Positions 18,390-27,920 of a DNA stretch of 64,000 bases are shown here, one piece after another. The stretch covers positions 186,001 through 250,000 of the forward strand of contig JACKHV010000002.1 of assembly GCA_020638835.1 (NCBI GenBank). Direction: 5' to 3'. Made by a program: the position numbers and the translations under genes. The stretch's first letter is position 1. Each line of letters begins with the position of its first letter. The notes beneath the pieces were generated by a model. The model ran no database searches, was not told the origin of the DNA, and worked only from the letters and a program-made list of their open reading frames with translations. The DNA is from Planctomycetota bacterium. GTDB taxonomy: Bacteria > Planctomycetota > UBA1135 > GCA-002686595.

Positions 18390-19192
18390 GAGTTCTGACG
18401 GACGGCGTGGACCTTGGGGGGACCGGGGAAGAAGGCGTTCGTGGTGCGTTGGTAGTCGCGGTAGTCGTCGCCGCGGGAGGCGATGGCGCGCGCCTCGGTC
18501 GGCGGGATGCCGGTGACGGCGAGGATCAGCCAGAGCAGCAGCGCGGGCGCGAGCCAGAGGAACGTTCCGCCCGGCAGGCCGACCGCGATCAGCGGGTAGG
18601 CGAACCAGTGCAGCCACTCGAAGAAGTAGTTGGGGTGGCGCGACCACGCCCAGAGTCCGCGGCGGCAAGTGCGCCCGCGGTTCGCCGGGTCGCGGCGCCA
18701 CGCGGCGAGCTGTCGGTCCGCGATCGTCTCGCCGACGACGGAGACAGCGAACACGAGCACGGCGGCGAAGTCGGTTGCGCGGAATCCCTCGAGTTCCGCC
18801 GTCGCGGGGACCCAGACCACCAGGCTGAGCAGGACCGCGAGCGCGGCTTGGGCCTGGAAGAACCAGAACAGCCAGCGGTCAGCGGCGGCGCCCTTCGAGG
18901 CGCGGATCTCCGCGTAGCGGCCGTCCTCCGGTTCGCCCGCGACGCGCGCCGTGAGGTGCAGTCCGAGCCGCAGCGACCAGAGCGCAACGATCGTCCCGAC
19001 CAACACTCGTCGCCCGACCCAGCCGTCCGCGAGCGCGGCGTAACCGACTCCGAGCGCGCCGATCGAGAAGGTCCAGAGCACGTCCACGACGCCCGCGTTG
19101 CGCGTGCGCAGCTGCCGGCGCCACGCCGAGAACATCAAGACTGACACGATCAGGGCGCCCAGGATCGGGAGGAGTGCTTCGAATCGGCTCAC
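18386..19192 (-). CDS. DUF1295 (steroid 5-alpha-reductase-like) membrane protein, first gene of the operon
   Basis: 268 residues from GTG at 19192, with about six hydrophobic helices. C-terminal motifs of the DUF1295/isoprenylcysteine-methyltransferase-like fold are present: GLWAWSRHPNYFFEWLHWF and SRGDDYRDYQRTTNAFFPG. In this superfamily the region binds SAM or NADPH, and members are reductases or methyltransferases acting on lipids. It opens the seven-gene operon running to 12605, and a 98-base gap separates it from the divergent gene at 19291. That gap must carry the operon promoter, but no clear -35/-10 pair stands out in this high-GC sequence. Confidence 0.9.
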   Translation of the reverse strand: MSRFEALLPILGALIVSVLMFSAWRRQLRTRNAGVVDVLWTFSIGALGVGYAALADGWVGRRVLVGTIVALWSLRLGLHLTARVAGEPEDGRYAEIRASKGAAADRWLFWFFQAQAALAVLLSLVVWVPATAELEGFRATDFAAVLVFAVSVVGETIADRQLAAWRRDPANRGRTCRRGLWAWSRHPNYFFEWLHWFAYPLIAVGLPGGTFLWLAPALLLWLILAVTGIPPTEARAIASRGDDYRDYQRTTNAFFPGPPKVHAVRQNS

Positions 19193-19290
19193 GCGGGAAT
19201 CATCGAGCGTCAGCGGGGGGTGGATTCCGAATTCCGCGAAGCGTCGCGCGCGGGTGCATCCGCGGGAGCGGTCCGCGCGTTCCAGCCGAC

Positions 19291-20256
19291 GTGAAGCACC
19301 TCCAGCGCCCTTGGATCGCCGTCCTGCCCGCCTGCTTCGGCACCGCCGTCGCGAGCTCGCTGTTCCTCTCCTGTGTCTCCACCAGCAAGCAGCGCCTCGA
19401 GGTCGAGCTGGGCGCGATCGAGAAGAACCGACCGGTCACCGAGGCCGGCCTGCAGCGCGGCGAGCTGCGCATGAAGCACGCGGGGAAGGAGCAGAAGCTC
19501 GAGTTCGTCTACCACCACGCCGCGGCACGTGAGCCGCGGAAGGGTGCGCTGCCGATCGTGCTCGTGCACGGCACGCCCTCGACGCTCTTCGCTTGGAGCG
19601 AAGTGATCTACGGGACTCCCGCCTTCGAGGGGCTGCGCACCGACCGCGACGTGTACGCCGTCGAAGTCGTCGGTCACGGCATCGCGCCGGGCGACCTGGC
19701 GCCCTACGACTTCGACGTCTGCGCGGAACACGTGCTCGCCATGGCGCGGGCTCTCGGTCTCGAGCGCTTCCACCTCGCGGGCAGCTCGTACGGCGGGGAG
19801 TTCGTCTGGCGCGCCGCCTTGATGGATCCCGAACACGTCGCGAGCATCGTGCTGCTCGACTCCTCGGGATACCCGCGCCGCGAAGAGGACTGGCTCAGCG
19901 AGGAGATCCAGATGCGCGAGAACTCGCTCGCCGACCTCGGCTGGATGCTGAACTCGCGCGACCGGATCACCGCCGCACTCGAGCCGCACTTCGGGACGGT
20001 GCCGCCGGGCCGCGTCGAGGAGTTCTACCTGGTCTGCTCGAACGACCACAACTGGAAGGCGATGATCGACCTCGCGCGCGACGAGAACGGCACGCGCTCG
20101 AGCGAGATCGCGAACATCGCGCAGCCGGCCCTCGTCGTCTGGGGCGCGAACGACATCGCCTATCCGCCGGACGTCTACGCGCAGCGCTTCGCGGATGACT
20201 TGCCGCGCGGCGAGCTGCTCGTGCTCGCGGACACGGGACACTATCCGCACGAGTAG
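19291..20256 (+). CDS. Alpha/beta-hydrolase lipoprotein, apparently shortened by an in-frame TAG
   Basis: 321 residues from GTG at 19291. A hydrophobic N-terminus ends LFLSC28, a lipobox. The fold is an alpha/beta hydrolase: HGTPST (oxyanion loop), GSSYGG (nucleophile Ser), VWGANDIAYPP (acid) and DTGHYPHE (catalytic His). Closest in style to haloalkane-dehalogenase/epoxide-hydrolase-like and esterase families; substrate unknown. The stop TAG at 20254 falls just after HYPHE, where relatives normally continue through a final helix. The frame stays open for another 20 sensible codons to a TGA that overlaps the next start. The true gene product may therefore be 342 residues. Confidence 0.8.
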   Translation: MKHLQRPWIAVLPACFGTAVASSLFLSCVSTSKQRLEVELGAIEKNRPVTEAGLQRGELRMKHAGKEQKLEFVYHHAAAREPRKGALPIVLVHGTPSTLFAWSEVIYGTPAFEGLRTDRDVYAVEVVGHGIAPGDLAPYDFDVCAEHVLAMARALGLERFHLAGSSYGGEFVWRAALMDPEHVASIVLLDSSGYPRREEDWLSEEIQMRENSLADLGWMLNSRDRITAALEPHFGTVPPGRVEEFYLVCSNDHNWKAMIDLARDENGTRSSEIANIAQPALVVWGANDIAYPPDVYAQRFADDLPRGELLVLADTGHYPHE

Positions 20257-20319
20257 CGTCCCGAGCTGGTCGTCCCCGCGCTGCGTGACTTCTTCTCGCG
20301 CGTGGAGTCGGAGCAGTGA
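20254..20319 (+). other. In-frame continuation of the hydrolase beyond a TAG codon
   Basis: After TAG (20254-20256) the same frame encodes RPELVVPALRDFF then SRVESEQ and ends at TGA 20317-20319. This is exactly the kind of last helix expected after GHYPHE in alpha/beta hydrolases. TAG differs by one base from GAG (Glu), the commonest residue there. The TGA overlaps the GTG start of the next gene (20316) by four bases, the usual coupling in this genome, so the ancestral stop was probably here. A recent nonsense mutation, sequencing error or readthrough could each explain it. Confidence 0.75.
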
Positions 20320-21353
20320 GGAGTCTCGCCGCGTTCGCGCTGGTGAGCGTCGCGATGCTCGAGACACCGACCGTCTTCACCGTCGCGGAGCGACCGCTCG
20401 AGTGGGACGAACTCTCGGAGGAGACCTTCGACCCGCGCTGGATGCTGCCGGCCGCTCCGCCGGAGGGGCAGCCGAACCTGCTGGCCGAGATGGAGCAGCT
20501 CGCGGACCTGCGCTTCGGCCTCGACGCGCCGGACGGAACGCGCCTCGAGACGCTCGGCGACTTCCTCGCCGCCTCACGCGGCATGGACTTCGAGCAGCGC
20601 AGCGCGTGGTGGAACCAGCTGCAGGCGCAGCGCCCCGAGCTCTTCGCCGAGTGGGGGAGCCGCCTGTTCCTGCTGACCTTCGACGACTTCCTCGTCGGCC
20701 TCGACTGGAAGCCGAGCAAGGAACACGCGCGCGACGGCATCATCGAGGGACAGCAGTGGACGCTCGGCGAGGAAGCCGGAGCGCCGTGGTCGGAGCTGTC
20801 CGGCGACGTGCGCCTCAACCAGGCCGCGCTGTGGATCGACGCCGATCTCGCGGCGATCAAGCAGGTCGAGAACGACTACGCGAGCTACCCCGACCACGTC
20901 GGCGCCGACTTCGAGGCGATCTACCCGCTCGAGAACACCGCGTGGCGCGGGCGCGACGCGGAGCGCGGAGAGTTCAGCGGCCTGCGGCTCTACTTCCGCT
21001 GCGACCTGCCCTTCCCGTTCAGCGACTACGAGTGCGACCTGCACATGCTGAACCGGCGCGACGCGCGCGGGCGACTCGTCACGGACATCTATTCGACGTC
21101 CGCGGACTTCCACTGGCTCGCCGGGCGCGACGTCTTCCTGCCGCTCTTCACCAGCGGCGGCGAGCCGGCGGGGCACTTGCTCGTGCGCGTCTACGGCTTC
21201 GACCTCGCCGGAGTGCCGGACCGCGACCACCACCGGATGGACGCCTTGCGCGCGAGCGTGGGGAACCTGAAGCGCCTCGCGCAGGCGGTTCCGACCGCGA
21301 CCGACACCGCCCCCGACGCGATCCCGCGCTACGCGATCCGCGGCGTGCGCTGA
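20316..21353 (+). CDS. Unknown protein, possible exported enzyme-associated protein
   Basis: 345 residues from GTG at 20316, coupled to the hydrolase frame. The first ~15 residues are hydrophobic (LAAFALVSVAML), but no clear cleavage site follows. The rest is soluble, rich in Asp, Glu, Trp and aromatic residues, with conserved-looking stretches DDFLVGLDWKPSKEHARDGI and LRLYFRCDLPFPFSDYEC. No catalytic motif or repeat is recognised. The arrangement suggests it works with the lipoprotein hydrolase upstream. It ends before a strong hairpin shared with the convergent Hsp20 gene. Confidence 0.7.
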   Translation: MRSLAAFALVSVAMLETPTVFTVAERPLEWDELSEETFDPRWMLPAAPPEGQPNLLAEMEQLADLRFGLDAPDGTRLETLGDFLAASRGMDFEQRSAWWNQLQAQRPELFAEWGSRLFLLTFDDFLVGLDWKPSKEHARDGIIEGQQWTLGEEAGAPWSELSGDVRLNQAALWIDADLAAIKQVENDYASYPDHVGADFEAIYPLENTAWRGRDAERGEFSGLRLYFRCDLPFPFSDYECDLHMLNRRDARGRLVTDIYSTSADFHWLAGRDVFLPLFTSGGEPAGHLLVRVYGFDLAGVPDRDHHRMDALRASVGNLKRLAQAVPTATDTAPDAIPRYAIRGVR

Positions 21354-21366
21354 GGGGGAACGAGCG

Positions 21367-21407
21367 CGAGCGTCGCCGCCGGGGTGTTCTGGGGGCGGCG
21401 ACGCTCG
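21367..21407. terminator. Bidirectional hairpin between convergent genes
   Basis: A perfect 14-base inverted repeat, CGAGCGTCGCCGCC (21367-21380) and its complement (21394-21407), with a 13-base loop. It lies in the 67-base gap between the + gene ending at 21353 and Hsp20 ending at 21421. No long T tract is present, but position and stem strength suit a shared terminator. Confidence 0.65.
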
Positions 21408-21420
21408 TCGGCTCATGGGG

Positions 21421-21894
21421 TCACTTGCTTCCGATGCGGATCTGCTTCGGCCGCTCGCGCGTCGCCTTCGGCAGGCGCACGCTCAGGATGCCGTTCGCGT
21501 AGTCCGCCTCGACCTTCTCGGCGTCGACGTCCAGCGGGAGCGTGAGCGAGCGCGAGAAGCTGCCGTAGCGGCGCTCGGTGTAGAGTTCCTTGTCCGTCTC
21601 GCGCTTCTCCTCCGCGCGCTTCTCGCCGCGGATCGACAACGTGCGGTCGGAGAGCTCGATGGAGAGGTCGTCCTTGTCCACTCCCGGCACCTCGGCGCGC
21701 ACGAGCAACGCGTCCTCGACGTCCTGCATGTCGAGGTGGATCGCGAGCTCGCCCGACTCACGCGACGTCCACGTGTCACCGAGCATGCCTTCGAACAGGC
21801 GCTCCATGTTCCACGGCAGGTTCTGCGAGAGGGTCAGGAAGGGGCTGGAGGCGGAGAGGGACGCATCACCGCGTCGCCGGGGGATGAGGTTCAT
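21421..21894 (-). CDS. Small heat-shock protein, Hsp20/alpha-crystallin family
   Basis: 157 residues. The alpha-crystallin domain spans about 50-145, with LLVRAEVPGVDKDDLSIEL, LSIRGEKR and the hallmark ADYANGILSVRLPK. The C-terminal IRI in PKQIRIGSK is the oligomer-binding IxI motif. The ATG at 21894 is supported by AAGGAG (bases 21908-21903 on the - strand) eight bases upstream. It acts as an ATP-independent holdase that binds unfolding proteins in the cytoplasm. No CIRCE or ROSE-type element could be recognised in the ~250 bases before it. Confidence 0.95.
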   Translation of the reverse strand: MNLIPRRRGDASLSASSPFLTLSQNLPWNMERLFEGMLGDTWTSRESGELAIHLDMQDVEDALLVRAEVPGVDKDDLSIELSDRTLSIRGEKRAEEKRETDKELYTERRYGSFSRSLTLPLDVDAEKVEADYANGILSVRLPKATRERPKQIRIGSK

Positions 21895-22150
21895 GTCGTG
21901 GTCTCCTTGTTCCTTGGGTTCCGGGGCCGCGGAGGGCCGCTCGGTGGGTTGCGGGCCGCACCATCGCGGCCTCGCGCCGGGAGAGAACAAGCGGCGTGCC
22001 AGCGCCGGAAGCGGCCTTGGCGGGGCTCCTGGGCGGGGTCCGGCGACGATCGGGTGTCGATTTGGCGCCCAGCGCTGTCGAAATGGCGGCAGGCCGCGCG
22101 TCGCGCGGGACCGCTCCGCGGGCGTGGATCACCCCCCGCCCTCGGATAGG

Positions 22151-24286
<2,136 letters not shown>

Positions 24287-24377
24287 TTCCCGTCCACGAA
24301 GCCGGCACCGCCTTCAGTCCGCGCCCCCCGAGACTCGATCCTAGCCTCCCGCGGCCCTCCCACGCGGCGCCCTCCCC

Positions 24378-26744
24378 ATGCGCACCCGACTGCTCCTCAG
24401 CTTCTCCTTCGTCCTGTTCCTGCTGTCGGGTTTCGCGGCACTGCTGTACCAGGTCGTCTGGCAACGCATCCTGACGCTCTTCTCGGGCGCGGACCTGTTC
24501 TCGGTGACGGTGATCGTCGCCGCCTTCATGGCGGGCATGGGCTTCGGCAGCCTGGCGGGCGGCAGCCTCGCGGATCGCCTGCAGCGCCGCGGTGCGATGG
24601 CGGGCTTCGCGCTCGCGGAACTGTCCATCGGCCTGTTCGCGCTCGTCAGCGAGTGGCTGTACTTCGACTTCCTGCCGCAAGCCCTCGGCAGCTGGGCGCA
24701 GTCGACGCCCAAGATGACGATCGCGCTGTTCCTCAGCTTGTTGTGGCCGACCTTCTTCATGGGGATGTCGCTGCCGCTGCTGGCGAAGGGTCTGACGCGC
24801 AGCGTCGCGCGCGCGTCGTCGATCATCGGCGGGCTCTACGCGCTGAACACGCTCGGCGCGGCGCTCGGATCGGTCGCGGCGGCGTGGCTGTTGATCCGCA
24901 ACCTCGGCCTCGACGGCACGCTCTACCTCGGCGCCAGCCTGAACACTTTCTGCGCGCTCGGTGCGGCGGCGATGTACGCGTGGGGGGGCTCGCTGCGCGA
25001 CGAGGCGCAGCCGGACGCTCTGCCCGAGGAACTCGCCGACCTCGTGCCGACGCGCATGGGCTTCCGCGCGTGGATGGGCATCTACGCGCTGTCCGGCTTC
25101 GTGGCGCTCGGCCTCGAGATGGTCTGGTTCCGACTGCTCGGCGTGCTGCTGAAGTCGAACGCCTTCGTCTTCGCGACGCTGCTTGGGCATTTCTTGATCG
25201 GCCTCGCGCTCGGCATGCTGCTCGGAATCCCGTTCGCGCGTCGAACGCGGAACCCGAGCCGCGCGTTCCTGCTCTGCCAGACGGCGATCGCCCCGGCCGC
25301 GGGCGTGGCACTGCTGTTCATCATGTGGACGGTCGGCGAGGGCGAGGGCGAGCTCTTCGGGGGCATCCAGCAGTACTTCGCGGGCAGCCGCGCGATCGAG
25401 CCCGATCGCATGATGCACGCGATCTCGCTCGTGCTGAGCGGTGAAACGCTACCCGAGCGCCTCGCCGGACAGCTCCACGACTTCTTCGCCGTCTACCTGC
25501 TGGTTCCGGCGGTGATGCTGCTGCCCTCGACGATCCTGATGGGCTTCAGCTTCCCGCTGCTGCAGCGCGTCGTGCAGACGGACGCGCGCTTCCTCGGGCG
25601 GCGCGTCGGATGGCTGCAGACGTCGAACATCGTCGGGTCGACGCTCGGATCGTTGGTCGGCAGCTGGGTGCTGCTGCGCCTCTTCGGCACCGCGGCCACC
25701 CTGCGCGTGTTCGTGTCCTTCAGCGTCGTGTTCTGGCTGCTCTCGTACTACGACCGCACGGGCCAACACCTCGCTCGGACCGTCTGGTCGAAGGCGCGCG
25801 GCGTGGTCGGCGCGGTCTGCTTGATCGCGCTGGTCGCCCTGCTCCCGAGCAGCGCGAAGCTGTGGTCCTTCGCGCAAGGCCACGACGCCGACCGCATGAT
25901 CTTCGCCGAGGACGGCACCGGGCTCACCGTGCTCGAGATCAACGACGATCCCGAGCGGCCGGGTGAGCAGTACGTCGAGTTCTTCGCCGGCGGTCAGGGG
26001 CAGGGCCTCAACCCCTTCGGCGGCGGTCACGTCGTGCTCGGCATGCTGCCCGTGATGATGCACCCCGATCCGCAGGACGTCGCCATCATCGGCCTGGGTT
26101 CCGGCGGCACGCTCTTCGGCGCCGCGAGCCGCGACGCGACGCAGCGCATCACGTGCATCGAGATCGTCGCCTCGCAGATGCCGGCGATCGAGGAGTGCAT
26201 CGAACGCCTGCAGTACGACGGCCTGATCCAGGTCATCCGCGACCCGCGCGTGGAGTGGGTCTACGCCGACGGCCGCAGCTTCCTGGCGCATAGCGGGCGC
26301 CTCTTCGACGTGATCGAGGCCGACGCGCTGAAGCCGTCGATGGCCTACTCCGGCAACCTCTACTCGGTCGAGTACTTCGAGCTGCTCCGCGACCACTTGA
26401 AGCCCGGCGGCTTCGCAGTCTCCTGGGCGCCGACGCAGCGCACGATCGACAGCTTCGTGAAGGTCTTCCCGCACGCCGTGCTCGCCGGGAACGTCCTGAT
26501 CGGCAGCCGCGACCCGATCCCGTACAACCTCGACCGCCTCGAGGCGCAGATGAAGTCGCCCGAGACAACGGCCTACCTCGCGCGAGGCGGCTTCGACTCC
26601 GCCAAGCTCGTCCAACAGATCCGCAAGCACTTCGTGGCGAAGAGCTTCGACGAGAGCTACGACCGGGACGCGCTGGTCGAGCTGAACACGGATCTCTACC
26701 CGCGGGACGAGTACGGGGTGCCGCAGGCCGACGCGGAACGTTGA
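24378..26744 (+). CDS. Fused MFS-like transporter / spermidine-synthase-like protein
   Basis: 788 residues. The first ~500 hold 12 or more hydrophobic helices in an MFS-type arrangement (VTVIVAAFMAGMGFGSLAGG, PTFFMGMSLPLLAKGL). The C-terminal ~230 form a spermidine-synthase-like Rossmann domain with IIGLGSGGTLFG (near residue 570), CIEIV, and YADGRSF followed by DVIEADALKPS. Such membrane-fused polyamine-synthase-like proteins are widespread and usually called fused MFS/spermidine synthase. Several lack confirmed aminopropyltransferase activity. No S-adenosylmethionine decarboxylase gene is nearby, so a polyamine role is unproven. Confidence 0.88.
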   Translation: MRTRLLLSFSFVLFLLSGFAALLYQVVWQRILTLFSGADLFSVTVIVAAFMAGMGFGSLAGGSLADRLQRRGAMAGFALAELSIGLFALVSEWLYFDFLPQALGSWAQSTPKMTIALFLSLLWPTFFMGMSLPLLAKGLTRSVARASSIIGGLYALNTLGAALGSVAAAWLLIRNLGLDGTLYLGASLNTFCALGAAAMYAWGGSLRDEAQPDALPEELADLVPTRMGFRAWMGIYALSGFVALGLEMVWFRLLGVLLKSNAFVFATLLGHFLIGLALGMLLGIPFARRTRNPSRAFLLCQTAIAPAAGVALLFIMWTVGEGEGELFGGIQQYFAGSRAIEPDRMMHAISLVLSGETLPERLAGQLHDFFAVYLLVPAVMLLPSTILMGFSFPLLQRVVQTDARFLGRRVGWLQTSNIVGSTLGSLVGSWVLLRLFGTAATLRVFVSFSVVFWLLSYYDRTGQHLARTVWSKARGVVGAVCLIALVALLPSSAKLWSFAQGHDADRMIFAEDGTGLTVLEINDDPERPGEQYVEFFAGGQGQGLNPFGGGHVVLGMLPVMMHPDPQDVAIIGLGSGGTLFGAASRDATQRITCIEIVASQMPAIEECIERLQYDGLIQVIRDPRVEWVYADGRSFLAHSGRLFDVIEADALKPSMAYSGNLYSVEYFELLRDHLKPGGFAVSWAPTQRTIDSFVKVFPHAVLAGNVLIGSRDPIPYNLDRLEAQMKSPETTAYLARGGFDSAKLVQQIRKHFVAKSFDESYDRDALVELNTDLYPRDEYGVPQADAER

Positions 26745-26837
26745 GCGCGACTTCCTTCCGCCTTCACGGGCGAAGCGGCAGAATCCGCTGACGCGCCGGG
26801 AGTCGTTCCCGGGCGCCGTCGCGAAAGGTATCCAAGC

Positions 26838-27632
26838 ATGTTGGTCCGCACGCTCACCGTGTCCGTCGTCCTGTCGCTCTCCGCGCTGGCATCCGCCCAG
26901 TCCATCGACGTGACCTCCGCCCTGCGCCTGGTCGAGGGCGAGACTCACGGCTTCGACTACGAGTACGACGACGGCGTGCTCGTCTCCGCGCAGACGCCCG
27001 CGACCAGCGGCGCGTGGAACGAGACGCGCGTCGCGGACCAGGTCGACTACTGGGGCTTCGCGGTCGGGACGGCGACGGCGGACGAGCAGTCGGCGGTCGA
27101 CGCTGATGCTCTGACCTTCGACTGCGAAGCGACCGCGAGCACGGCGGGGAACCACTTCTCGGCAGACGCCCGCGCGGGGTGCTCGTTCGAGGTGCACTTC
27201 CAGCTGCTGGAACGCGTGCGCTACAGCGCGGACTTCTTCGCGCAGTCGACGCTCGGCTACAACACGGCGAGCGTGACGCTCGCGCTCGAGCAGGGGCCGA
27301 CGCTGCTCGCTGCCGACGGCGACTACGGCGCATCCGAGACCACGCTCGCGACCGGCTGGCTCGCTCCCGGCGACTACGTCCTGCGCGCTTCGACCGAGTC
27401 GTTCGCCTACGGCACGCATGCGCAACCCGACGCGCACGTCTCGAGCTGCGTCGGTGCGCTGCACGTCTACCATCCGCTCGACTACCACATGGACGGCGAT
27501 GTCACGCGTCGCGACCGGCGGGACTTCCGCCGCGCCTGGCTGATCGGTCACCCGTCCGCGGACTTCGACGACAACGGCGTCGTGAACGCGGCGGACTGGG
27601 CGGCCTACTGGGCGGCCTGGCTGGCGTACTGA
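26838..27632 (+). CDS. Secreted protein with C-terminal dockerin/EF-hand-like motif
   Basis: 264 residues with a clear signal peptide (cleavage after LASAQ) and a beta-rich middle containing several cysteines. The C-terminus reads like a type I dockerin pair: DYHMDGDVTRRDRRDFRRAW and DFDDNGVVNAADWAAYWAAW. Each has a calcium-loop-like DxDxD/N start followed by a helix. Dockerin-like tails in secreted planctomycete proteins may attach them to other extracellular proteins, but no cohesin is seen in this window. The ATG at 26838 follows GAAAGG eleven bases upstream. Function of the main domain unknown. Confidence 0.8.
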   Translation: MLVRTLTVSVVLSLSALASAQSIDVTSALRLVEGETHGFDYEYDDGVLVSAQTPATSGAWNETRVADQVDYWGFAVGTATADEQSAVDADALTFDCEATASTAGNHFSADARAGCSFEVHFQLLERVRYSADFFAQSTLGYNTASVTLALEQGPTLLAADGDYGASETTLATGWLAPGDYVLRASTESFAYGTHAQPDAHVSSCVGALHVYHPLDYHMDGDVTRRDRRDFRRAWLIGHPSADFDDNGVVNAADWAAYWAAWLAY

Positions 27633-27684
27633 TGCCGACCGGCACGAGTCCCCGTCCACGCGGCTCGGTCGCGGTGGCGAGGTG

Positions 27685-27876
27685 ATGGATCCGCTCGAGT
27701 CGGAAGCGGCCTACGACTGCCCGTTCTGCGGCGAGGAGATCGTGATCCCGCTCGATCCCTCCGCCGGCGGCGAACAGGAGTACGTGGAGGACTGCCCCGT
27801 CTGCTGCTCCCCGGTCGTGCTGTTCGTGCGCATCGAGGACGACGGTGAAGTGACGGTGACGGCCACGGCGGAGTGA
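27685..27876 (+). CDS. CPXCG-motif cysteine-rich small protein
   Basis: 63 residues from ATG at 27685; a GTG three bases earlier is an alternative. Two Cys pairs form a small zinc-ribbon-like unit, YDCPFCGEEI and EDCPVCCSPV, and match the CPXCG (PF14255) family of short proteins. The family's function is not established. It has no signal or membrane segment and is probably cytoplasmic. It sits between a secreted protein and the large MscS channel, possibly sharing their transcript. Confidence 0.88.
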   Translation: MDPLESEAAYDCPFCGEEIVIPLDPSAGGEQEYVEDCPVCCSPVVLFVRIEDDGEVTVTATAE

Positions 27877-27920
27877 TTCGGCCACTTGGGAGCACGGAGG
27901 ATCACGGGTATGGTGGTCCG

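Noticed and set aside
26838..27632. Cellulosome component
   Set aside because: Only a dockerin-like tail is visible; no cohesin, scaffoldin or glycoside hydrolase domain is present.
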